DNA from: Micropterix aruncella
Taxonomy: Eukaryota; Arthropoda; Insecta; Lepidoptera; Micropterigidae
DNA length: 64,000 nucleotides
Assembly: GCA_944548615.1 (NCBI GenBank)
Contig: CALYMY010000056.1
Span: 1 to 64,000, forward strand
Direction of reading: 5' to 3'
Positions within the stretch are counted from its first letter, which is position 1, and each line of letters starts with the position of its first letter. The position numbers were made by a program, and so were the translations under genes. The notes beneath the pieces are model-generated. The model made no database searches. It saw nothing but the letters and a program-made list of their open reading frames with translations, and was not told where the DNA came from. Positions 1 to 10,446 of this stretch are shown piece by piece.

Positions 1-450
1 TATCTTTTGACACCTCGCTTGTGTGTATATGATAAAATAAAGAATATAATATTTAATTTATTAAACGAAGCCGCGGGAAAAATACTAAAACTCCCTTGGC
101 TCGGATCGCTACTATTGAAAACAAACATCGTAAAATCGATAAATAAACTTTCGCAAGTATGACGAGGGCTGAAGTTACCATAGAAACAGAAATCGTTAAA
201 TCGATAAATATTCTATTGCGAGTCGGGCCACCGCCTGAGCTCGTTACTATGGAAACAAAACCGTTAAATCGATAAATCAATATACCTATACAGATATTAA
301 ATCGTCTATAATTCCGTTAATATTACTCAGATTTGAAAATTAAAAGAAGCGTTAGATGCGCAAAGCAAAACTCTATTAGATAATAATAAACAGGGAGGAC
401 TATTGATGCCTTTTAGCGCAATAGCCCTCAAACGTCGGAAGCCAATTTAT
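1..450 (+). repeat. Module A, U1 (left-truncated)
   Basis: Last 450 bp of the 722-bp non-tandem module. The window begins inside it, so the exon-like segment is absent. X-box-like sites lie at 174-187 and 243-256, and TCGATAAAT blocks start at 136, 201 and 269. The final bases (ATTTAT, 445-450) also match the end of a B monomer, so the A/B boundary is uncertain by about 6 bp. Confidence 0.9.
95..285 (+). promoter_or_regulatory. Three-copy ~66-bp repeat with RFX X-box-like sites and TCGATAAAT blocks
   Basis: Three degenerate copies with a 65-69 bp period. Each has an imperfect dyad followed 26-28 bp later by TCGATAAAT. The dyads at 174-187 (GTTACCATAGAAAC) and 243-256 (GTTACTATGGAAAC) fit the published X-box consensus RYYNYYATRRNRAC at every position. 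The first copy, at 108-121, departs at two positions. X-boxes are bound by RFX-family winged-helix factors in animals and fungi. Binding here is inference: a 14-bp degenerate motif arises by chance at a modest rate, and all copies in the window descend from one sequence. Copies of the two perfect sites in other units are listed under each module A. Confidence 0.4.
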
Positions 451-2315
451 TTCGAAAAATGTGATTTTTTCATAACAATTTCTATGTTCAAAATGAAAGT
501 TTATATAAAAAAATTCAAAATGTCAAAATTTCGAAAATGCCATTTCGTAGAGATTTCAAAGGCCTTCGTTCTGTCCGAACACCGTAACGCGTTAGGTTTA
601 CTCTATCTCGATTTATTTCGAAAAATGTGATTTTTTCATAATAATTTCCAAGTTCAAAATGAAAGTTTATATAAAAATTTTCAAAATATCAAAATTTCAA
701 AAATGCCATTTTGTAGAGCTTAAGCGGGGTGTCGATCTCGCCAAAGACCGCAACGCGGTAGGTTTACTCTATCTCGATTTATTTCGAAAAATGTGATTTT
801 TTCATAACAATTTCTATGTTCAAAATGAAAGTTTATATAAAATTTTTCAAAATGTCAAAATTTCGAAAATGCCATTTTGTAGAGATTACCAAGGTCGTCG
901 TTCTGTCCGAACGCCGTAACGCTATAGGTTTACTCTATCACGATCTTTTTCGAAAAATGTGATTTTTTCATAACAATTTCTATGTTTAAAATGAAATTTT
1001 ATATAAAATTTTTCAAAATGTCAAAATTTCGAAAATGCCATTTTGTAGAGATTACCAAGGCCGTCGTTCTGTCCGAACGCCGTAACGCTATAGGTTTACT
1101 CTATCACGATCTTTTTCGAAAAATGTGATTTTTTCATAATAATTTCTATGTTTAAAATGAAATTTTATATAAAATTTTTCAAAATGTCAAAATTTCAAAA
1201 ATGCCATTTTGTAGAGCTTAAGCGGGGTGTCGATCTAGCCAAAGACCGCAACGCGGTAGGTTTACTCTATCACGGTCTTTTTCGAAAAATGTCATTTATT
1301 CATAACAATTTCTATGTTCAAAATGAAAGTTTATATAAAAAATTTCAAAATGTCAAAATTTCGAAAATGCCATTTCGTAGAGATTACCAAGGCCGTGGTT
1401 CTGTCCGAACGCCGTAACGCTATAGGTTTACTCTATCACGATCTTTTTCGAAAAATGTGATTTTTTCATTATAATTTCTATGTTTAAAATGAAATTTTAT
1501 ATAAAATTTTTCAAAATGTCAAAATTTCAAAAATGCCATTTTGTAGAGCTTAAGCGGGGTGTCGATCTCGCCAAAGACCGCAACGCGGTAGGTTTACTCT
1601 ATCTCGATTTATTTCGAAAAATGTGATTTTTTCATAACAATTTCTATGTTCAAAATGAAAGTTTATATAAAAAATTTCAAAATGTCAAAATTTCGAAAAT
1701 GCCATTTTGTAGAGATTACCAAGGCCGTCGTTCTGTCCGAACGCCGTAACCCTATAGGTTTACTCTATCACGATCTTTTTCGAAAAATGTGATTTTTTCA
1801 TAACAATTTCTATGTTTAAAATGAAATTTTATATAAAATTTTTCAAAATGTCAAAATTTCGAAAATGCCATTTTGTAGAGATTACCAAGGCCGTCGTTCT
1901 GTCCGAACGCCGTAACCCTATAGGTTTACTCTATCACGATCTTTTTCGAAAAATATGATTTTTTCATAATAATTTCTATGTTTAAAATGAAATTTTATAT
2001 AAAATTTTTCAAAAAGTCAAAATTTCAAAAATGCCATTTTGTAGAGCTTAAGCGGGGTGTCGATCTCGCCAAAGACCGCAACGCGGTAGGTTTACTCTAT
2101 CTCGTTCTTTTGTGAAAAATGTGATTTTTTCATAACAATTTCTATGTTCAAAATGAAAGTTTATATAAAAAATTTCAAAATGTCAAAATTTCGAAAATGC
2201 CATTTCGTAGAGATTTCAAAGGCCTTCGTTATGCCCAAACACCGTAACGCGTTTTATTTACTCTATCACGGTCTTTTTCGAAAAATGACATTTATTCATA
2301 ACAATTTCTATGTTC
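451..2315 (+). repeat. Module B, U1: 11 x 166-bp satellite + 39-bp stub (reference)
   Basis: The TTCGAAAAAT block marks monomer starts at 451, 617, 783, 949, 1115, 1281, 1447, 1613, 1779, 1945, 2111 (as TGTGAAAAAT) and 2277 (stub), exactly 166 bp apart. The first ~100 bp of each monomer is conserved and AT-rich. The last ~65 bp is one of two classes. P/T type has GAT(T)TACCAAGG or GATTTCAAAGG followed by CTGTCCGAAC. G type has GCTTAAGCGGGGTGTCGATC. The order is T G P P G, P G P P G, T', which is two pentamers of 830 bp plus a terminal T'. Monomers 2 and 7, 3 and 8, 4 and 9, 5 and 10 pair as closest relatives by shared diagnostic bases. The length is near that of a nucleosome plus linker. Confidence 0.96.
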
Positions 2316-3758
2316 AGGAGTTCCCTCGTCGGGAGCCAACCCTGGGTGCAGCAGCCATGTCATGGTGGAACTTAGTAATTGCCATCATAATGGAATGCCT
2401 ATACCAAATTTCACGTCTCTACGGTTGACCGTTGAGGAGTTCCCTCGTCGGGAGCCAACCCTGGGTGCAGCAGCCATGTCATGGTGGAACTTAGTAATTG
2501 CCATCATAATGGAATGCCTATACCAAATTTCACGTCTCTACGGTTGACCGTTGAGGAGTTCCCTCGTCGGGAGCCAACCCTGGGTGCAGCAGCGATGTCA
2601 TGGTGGAACTTAGAAATTGCCGTCCTAATGGAATGCCTATACCAAATTTCACGTCTCTACGGTTGACCGTTGAGGAGTTCCCTCGTCGGGAGCCAACCCT
2701 GGGTGCAGCAGCCATGTCATGGTGGAACTTAGTAATTGCCATCATAATGGAATGCCTATACCAAATTTCACGTCTCTACGGTTGACCGTTGAGGAGTTCC
2801 CTCGTCGGGAGCCAACCCTGGGTGCAGCAGCCATGTCATGGTGGAACTTAGTAATTGCCATCATAATGGAATGCCTATACCAAATTTCACGTCTCTACGG
2901 TTGACCGTTGAGGAGTTCCCTCGTCGGGAGCCAACCCTGGGTGCAGCAGCCATGTCATGGTGGAACTTAGTAATTGCCATCATAATGGAATGCCTATACC
3001 AAATTTCACGTCTCTACGGTTGACCGTTGAGGAGTTCCCTCGTCGGGAGCCAACCCTGGGTGCAGCAGCCATGTCATGGTGGAACTTAGTAATTGCCATC
3101 ATAATGGAATGCCTATACCAAATTTCACGTCTCTACGGTTGACCGTTGAGGAGTTCCCTCGTCGGGAGCCAACCCTGGGTGCAGCAGCGATGTCATGGTG
3201 GAACTTAGAAATTGCCGTCATAATGGAATGCCTATACCAAATTTCACGTCTCTACGGTTGACCGTTGAGGAGTTCCCTCGTCGGGAGCCAACCCTGGGTG
3301 CAGCAGCCATGTCATGGTGGAACTTAGTAATTGCCATCATAATGGAATGCCTATACCAAATTTCACGTCTCTACGGTTGACCGTTGAGGAGTTCCCTCGT
3401 CGGGAGCCAACCCTGGGTGCAGCAGCCATGTCATGGTGGAACTTAGTAATTGCCATCATAATGGAATGCCTATACCAAATTTCACGTCTCTACGGTTGAC
3501 CGTTGAGGAGTTCCCTCGTCGGGAGCCAACCCTGGGTGCAGCAGCCATGTCATGGTGGAACTTAGTAATTGCCATCATAATGGAATGCCTATACCAAATT
3601 TCACGTCTCTACGGTTGACCGTTGAGAAGTTCCCTCGTCGGGAGCCAACCCTGGGTGCAGCAGCCATGTCATGGTGGAACTTAGTAATTGCCATCATAAT
3701 GGAATGCCTATACCAAATTTCACGTCTCTACGGTTGACCGTTGAGGAGTTCCCTCGTC
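2316..3758 (+). repeat. Module C, U1: 12 x 119-bp satellite + 15-bp stub (reference)
   Basis: Monomers start at AGGAGTTCCCTCG at 2316 and every 119 bp to 3625. A 15-bp stub (3744-3758) leads into module A. Copies are identical apart from two marked variants. The E variant (CAGCGATG plus GAAATTGCCGTC) is at copies 3 and 8. The K variant (TTGAGAAGTT start) is at the last copy, 12. Copy 3 also has a private A-to-C change at 2625. The monomer contains four short dyads: TCCC-5-GGGA, ACCC-1-GGGT, CCATG-1-CATGG and CGGT-2-ACCG. The open frame of about 61 codons that recurs in each monomer spans one and a half monomers and overlaps its neighbour, so it is a repeat artefact. Confidence 0.96.
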
Positions 3759-3890
3759 CTTGTCACGTACCTCTTTCCGTAGGTTGTTTACTCCTTTTAA
3801 TTCGTTTAACGCCTCGCGGGCAATATCTCTGGCTCTTTCCGGTATTTCTTCGAAATTCCGAAACGGCACTTCTATTTCTGTGGTCTCCAT
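3720..3890 (-). pseudogene. Captured exon fragment: 56-codon minus-strand ORF, recurring in each unit
   Basis: Read on the minus strand from ATG at 3890 (A at -3 and G at +4, a good Kozak context), the frame encodes 44 residues from module A and then 12 from the last C monomer before a stop. The start is METTEIEVPFRNFEEIPERA; residues 14-44 are rich in E, K and R with spaced hydrophobics, as in an amphipathic helix. Upstream, TTTTCATTTTCATTTTCAG ends at 3918 as a plausible 3' splice site, with a branch-like TTTAAT further upstream. GAG|GTACGT at 3765-3773 is a strong 5' splice site after codon 40. The exon would be 3771-3917 (147 bp). I do not recognise the protein family. The coding part of A begins exactly at codon 44, so the C array interrupts the original gene just past the donor. 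Other copies: 7631-7801, 10408-10578, 15149-15319, 19085-19255, 22639-22809, 26503-26673, 31244-31414, 35512-35682, 39066-39236, 42620-42790, 45344-45514, 49017-49187, 53047-53217, 57074-57244 and 61101-61271. Confidence 0.4.
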
Positions 3891-4480
3891 ATTGTCTCTT
3901 CTCGTTGATCAAAGGCACTGAAAATGAAAATGAAAAAGCACAGATTAAATAGTATTGAAAAGTAATTAAAGAAGAAGAAGAAGACGAGATAAAAAGCAGA
4001 AGCAATGAAATGAAAAGCGTTCTAAAACCCTATCTTTTGACACCTCGCTTGTGTGTATATGATAAAATAAAGAATATAATATTTAATTTATTAAACGAAG
4101 CCGCGGGAAAAATACTAAAACTCCCTTGGCTCGGATCGCTACTATTGAAAACAAACATCGTAAAATCGATAAATAAACTTTCGCAAGTATGACGAGGGCT
4201 GAAGTTACCATAGAAACAGAAATCGTTAAATCGATAAATATTCTATTGCGAGTCGGGCCACCGCCTGAGCTCGTTACTATGGAAACAAAACCGTTAAATC
4301 GATAAATCAATATACCTATACAGATATTAAATCGTCTATAATTCCGTTAATATTACTCAGATTTGAAAATTAAAAGAAGCGTTAGATGCGCAAAGCAAAA
4401 CTCTATTAGATAATAATAAACAGGGAGGACTATTGATGCCTTTTAGCGCAATAGCCCTCAAACGTCGGAAGCCAATTTAT
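3759..4480 (+). repeat. Module A, U2 (reference, complete 722 bp)
   Basis: Single-copy-per-unit module between the C stub and the first B monomer. Left to right it holds the minus-strand exon-like segment (3771-3917), a GAAAAT/GAAGAA purine-rich stretch (about 3920-3990), an AT-rich stretch around 4060-4100, the three-copy ~66-bp repeat (about 4125-4315, X-box-like sites 4204-4217 and 4273-4286), and an AT-rich tail to 4480. Nothing recognisable is seen in the tail. Nearly all other A copies are identical in sequence. Confidence 0.95.
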
Positions 4481-6345
4481 TTCGAAAAATGTGATTTTTT
4501 CATAACAATTTCTATGTTCAAAATGAAAGTTTATATAAAAAAATTCAAAATGTCAAAATTTCGAAAATGCCATTTCGTAGAGATTTCAAAGGCCTTCGTT
4601 CTGTCCGAACACCGTAACGCGTTAGGTTTACTCTATCTCGATTTATTTCGAAAAATGTGATTTTTTCATAATAATTTCCAAGTTCAAAATGAAAGTTTAT
4701 ATAAAAATTTTCAAAATATCAAAATTTCAAAAATGCCATTTTGTAGAGCTTAAGCGGGGTGTCGATCTCGCCAAAGACCGCAACGCGGTAGGTTTACTCT
4801 ATCTCGATTTATTTCGAAAAATGTGATTTTTTCATAACAATTTCTATGTTCAAAATGAAAGTTTATATAAAATTTTTCAAAATGTCAAAATTTCGAAAAT
4901 GCCATTTTGTAGAGATTACCAAGGTCGTCGTTCTGTCCGAACGCCGTAACGCTATAGGTTTACTCTATCACGATCTTTTTCGAAAAATGTGATTTTTTCA
5001 TAACAATTTCTATGTTTAAAATGAAATTTTATATAAAATTTTTCAAAATGTCAAAATTTCGAAAATGCCATTTTGTAGAGATTACCAAGGCCGTCGTTCT
5101 GTCCGAACGCCGTAACGCTATAGGTTTACTCTATCACGATCTTTTTCGAAAAATGTGATTTTTTCATAATAATTTCTATGTTTAAAATGAAATTTTATAT
5201 AAAATTTTTCAAAATGTCAAAATTTCAAAAATGCCATTTTGTAGAGCTTAAGCGGGGTGTCGATCTAGCCAAAGACCGCAACGCGGTAGGTTTACTCTAT
5301 CACGGTCTTTTTCGAAAAATGTCATTTATTCATAACAATTTCTATGTTCAAAATGAAAGTTTATATAAAAAATTTCAAAATGTCAAAATTTCGAAAATGC
5401 CATTTCGTAGAGATTACCAAGGCCGTGGTTCTGTCCGAACGCCGTAACGCTATAGGTTTACTCTATCACGATCTTTTTCGAAAAATGTGATTTTTTCATT
5501 ATAATTTCTATGTTTAAAATGAAATTTTATATAAAATTTTTCAAAATGTCAAAATTTCAAAAATGCCATTTTGTAGAGCTTAAGCGGGGTGTCGATCTCG
5601 CCAAAGACCGCAACGCGGTAGGTTTACTCTATCTCGATTTATTTCGAAAAATGTGATTTTTTCATAACAATTTCTATGTTCAAAATGAAAGTTTATATAA
5701 AAAATTTCAAAATGTCAAAATTTCGAAAATGCCATTTTGTAGAGATTACCAAGGCCGTCGTTCTGTCCGAACGCCGTAACCCTATAGGTTTACTCTATCA
5801 CGATCTTTTTCGAAAAATGTGATTTTTTCATAACAATTTCTATGTTTAAAATGAAATTTTATATAAAATTTTTCAAAATGTCAAAATTTCGAAAATGCCA
5901 TTTTGTAGAGATTACCAAGGCCGTCGTTCTGTCCGAACGCCGTAACCCTATAGGTTTACTCTATCACGATCTTTTTCGAAAAATATGATTTTTTCATAAT
6001 AATTTCTATGTTTAAAATGAAATTTTATATAAAATTTTTCAAAAAGTCAAAATTTCAAAAATGCCATTTTGTAGAGCTTAAGCGGGGTGTCGATCTCGCC
6101 AAAGACCGCAACGCGGTAGGTTTACTCTATCTCGTTCTTTTGTGAAAAATGTGATTTTTTCATAACAATTTCTATGTTCAAAATGAAAGTTTATATAAAA
6201 AATTTCAAAATGTCAAAATTTCGAAAATGCCATTTCGTAGAGATTTCAAAGGCCTTCGTTATGCCCAAACACCGTAACGCGTTTTATTTACTCTATCACG
6301 GTCTTTTTCGAAAAATGACATTTATTCATAACAATTTCTATGTTC
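4481..6345 (+). repeat. Module B, U2: 11 x 166 bp + stub
   Basis: Same monomer order and length as U1 (two pentamers plus T'). Confidence 0.95.
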
Positions 6346-7669
6346 AGGAGTTCCCTCGTCGGGAGCCAACCCTGGGTGCAGCAGCCATGTCATGGTGGAA
6401 CTTAGTAATTGCCATCATAATGGAATGCCTATACCAAATTTCACGTCTCTACGGTTGACCGTTGAGGAGTTCCCTCGTCGGGAGCCAACCCTGGGTGCAG
6501 CAGCCATGTCATGGTGGAACTTAGTAATTGCCATCATAATGGAATGCCTATACCAAATTTCACGTCTCTACGGTTGACCGTTGAGGAGTTCCCTCGTCGG
6601 GAGCCAACCCTGGGTGCAGCAGCGATGTCATGGTGGAACTTAGAAATTGCCGTCATAATGGAATGCCTATACCAAATTTCACGTCTCTACGGTTGACCGT
6701 TGAGGAGTTCCCTCGTCGGGAGCCAACCCTGGGTGCAGCAGCCATGTCATGGTGGAACTTAGTAATTGCCATCATAATGGAATGCCTATACCAAATTTCA
6801 CGTCTCTACGGTTGACCGTTGAGGAGTTCCCTCGTCGGGAGCCAACCCTGGGTGCAGCAGCCATGTCATGGTGGAACTTAGTAATTGCCATCATAATGGA
6901 ATGCCTATACCAAATTTCACGTCTCTACGGTTGACCGTTGAGGAGTTCCCTCGTCGGGAGCCAACCCTGGGTGCAGCAGCCATGTCATGGTGGAACTTAG
7001 TAATTGCCATCATAATGGAATGCCTATACCAAATTTCACGTCTCTACGGTTGACCGTTGAGGAGTTCCCTCGTCGGGAGCCAACCCTGGGTGCAGCAGCC
7101 ATGTCATGGTGGAACTTAGTAATTGCCATCATAATGGAATGCCTATACCAAATTTCACGTCTCTACGGTTGACCGTTGAGGAGTTCCCTCGTCGGGAGCC
7201 AACCCTGGGTGCAGCAGCGATGTCATGGTGGAACTTAGAAATTGCCGTCATAATGGAATGCCTATACCAAATTTCACGTCTCTACGGTTGACCGTTGAGG
7301 AGTTCCCTCGTCGGGAGCCAACCCTGGGTGCAGCAGCCATGTCATGGTGGAACTTAGTAATTGCCATCATAATGGAATGCCTATACCAAATTTCACGTCT
7401 CTACGGTTGACCGTTGAGGAGTTCCCTCGTCGGGAGCCAACCCTGGGTGCAGCAGCCATGTCATGGTGGAACTTAGTAATTGCCATCATAATGGAATGCC
7501 TATACCAAATTTCACGTCTCTACGGTTGACCGTTGAGAAGTTCCCTCGTCGGGAGCCAACCCTGGGTGCAGCAGCCATGTCATGGTGGAACTTAGTAATT
7601 GCCATCATAATGGAATGCCTATACCAAATTTCACGTCTCTACGGTTGACCGTTGAGGAGTTCCCTCGTC
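6346..7669 (+). repeat. Module C, U2: 11 x 119 bp + stub
   Basis: E variants at copies 3 and 8, K variant at the last copy (11). Compared with U1, one standard monomer is missing between copy 8 and the K copy. Confidence 0.95.
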
Positions 7670-7921
7670 CTTGTCACGTACCTCTTTCCGTAGGTTGTTT
7701 ACTCCTTTTAATTCGTTTAACGCCTCGCGGGCAATATCTCTGGCTCTTTCCGGTATTTCTTCGAAATTCCGAAACGGCACTTCTATTTCTGTGGTCTCCA
7801 TATTGTCTCTTCTCGTTGATCAAAGGCACTGAAAATGAAAATGAAAAAGCACAGATTAAATAGTATTGAAAAGTAATTAAAGAAGAAGAAGAAGACGAGA
7901 TAAAAAGCAGAAGCAATGAAA
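7670..7921 (+). repeat. Module A, U3: truncated, retains only exon-like end
   Basis: The first ~252 bp of A (exon-like segment and purine-rich stretch; ORF 7631-7801) is intact. It then breaks off at GCAATGAAAT and continues directly inside a B monomer. The X-box region and the A tail are gone. About 1,253 bp is missing across A and B, with a 2-bp (AT) overlap at the junction near 7921. Confidence 0.93.
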
Positions 7922-9003
7922 TCTAGCCAAAGACCGCAACGCGGTAGGTTTACTCTATCACGGTCTTTTTCGAAAAATGTCATTTATTCATAACAATTTC
8001 TATGTTCAAAATGAAAGTTTATATAAAAAATTTCAAAATGTCAAAATTTCGAAAATGCCATTTCGTAGAGATTACCAAGGCCGTGGTTCTGTCCGAACGC
8101 CGTAACGCTATAGGTTTACTCTATCACGATCTTTTTCGAAAAATGTGATTTTTTCATTATAATTTCTATGTTTAAAATGAAATTTTATATAAAATTTTTC
8201 AAAATGTCAAAATTTCAAAAATGCCATTTTGTAGAGCTTAAGCGGGGTGTCGATCTCGCCAAAGACCGCAACGCGGTAGGTTTACTCTATCTCGATTTAT
8301 TTCGAAAAATGTGATTTTTTCATAACAATTTCTATGTTCAAAATGAAAGTTTATATAAAAAATTTCAAAATGTCAAAATTTCGAAAATGCCATTTTGTAG
8401 AGATTACCAAGGCCGTCGTTCTGTCCGAACGCCGTAACCCTATAGGTTTACTCTATCACGATCTTTTTCGAAAAATGTGATTTTTTCATAACAATTTCTA
8501 TGTTTAAAATGAAATTTTATATAAAATTTTTCAAAATGTCAAAATTTCGAAAATGCCATTTTGTAGAGATTACCAAGGCCGTCGTTCTGTCCGAACGCCG
8601 TAACCCTATAGGTTTACTCTATCACGATCTTTTTCGAAAAATATGATTTTTTCATAATAATTTCTATGTTTAAAATGAAATTTTATATAAAATTTTTCAA
8701 AAAGTCAAAATTTCAAAAATGCCATTTTGTAGAGCTTAAGCGGGGTGTCGATCTCGCCAAAGACCGCAACGCGGTAGGTTTACTCTATCTCGTTCTTTTG
8801 TGAAAAATGTGATTTTTTCATAACAATTTCTATGTTCAAAATGAAAGTTTATATAAAAAATTTCAAAATGTCAAAATTTCGAAAATGCCATTTCGTAGAG
8901 ATTTCAAAGGCCTTCGTTATGCCCAAACACCGTAACGCGTTTTATTTACTCTATCACGGTCTTTTTCGAAAAATGACATTTATTCATAACAATTTCTATG
9001 TTC
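7922..9003 (+). repeat. Module B, U3: 5'-truncated, 6 x 166 bp + partial + stub
   Basis: Starts in the middle of monomer 5 (the CTAGCC-type G monomer), then holds monomers 6-11 and the 39-bp stub. The distance from the junction to module C (1,083 bp) equals the matching distance in U2. Confidence 0.94.
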
Positions 9004-10446
9004 AGGAGTTCCCTCGTCGGGAGCCAACCCTGGGTGCAGCAGCCATGTCATGGTGGAACTTAGTAATTGCCATCATAATGGAATGCCTATACCAAATTTC
9101 ACGTCTCTACGGTTGACCGTTGAGGAGTTCCCTCGTCGGGAGCCAACCCTGGGTGCAGCAGCCATGTCATGGTGGAACTTAGTAATTGCCATCATAATGG
9201 AATGCCTATACCAAATTTCACGTCTCTACGGTTGACCGTTGAGGAGTTCCCTCGTCGGGAGCCAACCCTGGGTGCAGCAGCGATGTCATGGTGGAACTTA
9301 GAAATTGCCGTCATAATGGAATGCCTATACCAAATTTCACGTCTCTACGGTTGACCGTTGAGGAGTTCCCTCGTCGGGAGCCAACCCTGGGTGCAGCAGC
9401 CATGTCATGGTGGAACTTAGTAATTGCCATCATAATGGAATGCCTATACCAAATTTCACGTCTCTACGGTTGACCGTTGAGGAGTTCCCTCGTCGGGAGC
9501 CAACCCTGGGAGCAGCAGCCATGTCATGGTGGAACTTAGTAATTGCCATCATAATGGAATGCCTATACCAAATTTCACGTCTCTACGGTTGACCGTTGAG
9601 GAGTTCCCTCGTCGGGAGCCAACCCTGGGTGCAGCAGCCATGTCATGGTGGAACTTAGTAATTGCCATCATAATGGAATGCCTATACCAAATTTCACGTC
9701 TCTACGGTTGACCGTTGAGGAGTTCCCTCGTCGGGAGCCAACCCTGGGTGCAGCAGCCATGTCATGGTGGAACTTAGTAATTGCCATCATAATGGAATGC
9801 CTATACCAAATTTCACGTCTCTACGGTTGACCGTTGAGGAGTTCCCTCGTCGGGAGCCAACCCTGGGTGCAGCAGCGATGTCATGGTGGAACTTAGAAAT
9901 TGCCGTCATAATGGAATGCCTATACCAAATTTCACGTCTCTACGGTTGACCGTTGAGGAGTTCCCTCGTCGGGAGCCAACCCTGGGTGCAGCAGCCATGT
10001 CATGGTGGAACTTAGTAATTGCCATCATAATGGAATGCCTATACCAAATTTCACGTCTCTACGGTTGACCGTTGAGGAGTTCCCTCGTCGGGAGCCAACC
10101 CTGGGTGCAGCAGCCATGTCATGGTGGAACTTAGTAATTGCCATCATAATGGAATGCCTATACCAAATTTCACGTCTCTACGGTTGACCGTTGAGGAGTT
10201 CCCTCGTCGGGAGCCAACCCTGGGTGCAGCAGCCATGTCATGGTGGAACTTAGTAATTGCCATCATAATGGAATGCCTATACCAAATTTCACGTCTCTAC
10301 GGTTGACCGTTGAGAAGTTCCCTCGTCGGGAGCCAACCCTGGGTGCAGCAGCCATGTCATGGTGGAACTTAGTAATTGCCATCATAATGGAATGCCTATA
10401 CCAAATTTCACGTCTCTACGGTTGACCGTTGAGGAGTTCCCTCGTC
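9004..10446 (+). repeat. Module C, U3: 12 x 119 bp + stub
   Basis: E at copies 3 and 8, K at 12, the same pattern as U1 and U7. Private T-to-A change at 9511. Confidence 0.95.

Noticed and set aside
415..440. Shine-Dalgarno-like GGGAGGA upstream of ATG in module A, suggesting a prokaryotic gene
   Set aside because: The downstream frame runs straight into satellite monomer, and nothing else in the window is prokaryotic.
1148..1417. 89-, 94- and 75-codon open frames in the 166-bp array as K/F-rich small proteins
   Set aside because: They come from a stop-poor AT-rich monomer, carry satellite sequence in all frames, and change length whenever monomers are gained or lost.
451..2315. CENP-B box in the satellite monomers
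   Set aside because: TTCGAAAAA in B resembles the left half of the box, but the CGGG half is absent at the needed spacing. No fit in C either.
2316..3758. CRISPR array
   Set aside because: The 119-bp copies abut with no variable spacers, and no cas-like gene is present.
2362..3952. Repeated 61-codon plus-strand open frames (one per 119-bp monomer) as a tandem gene family
   Set aside because: Each frame covers about one and a half monomers and overlaps the next. 119 is not a multiple of 3, so the frame shifts at each copy. Sequence identity follows the monomer, with no sign of codon-level constraint.
3763..4005. 80-codon minus-strand frame over the exon-like segment
   Set aside because: It is a different frame, runs through the purine-rich intron-like stretch and lacks the charged helix pattern of the frame starting at 3890.
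4010..4192. 60-codon plus-strand open frame in module A, and the overlapping 75-codon minus-strand frame at 4083-4310
   Set aside because: Both overlap each other and the ~66-bp sub-repeats, with no recognisable domain. The minus frame simply reads the X-box repeat region.
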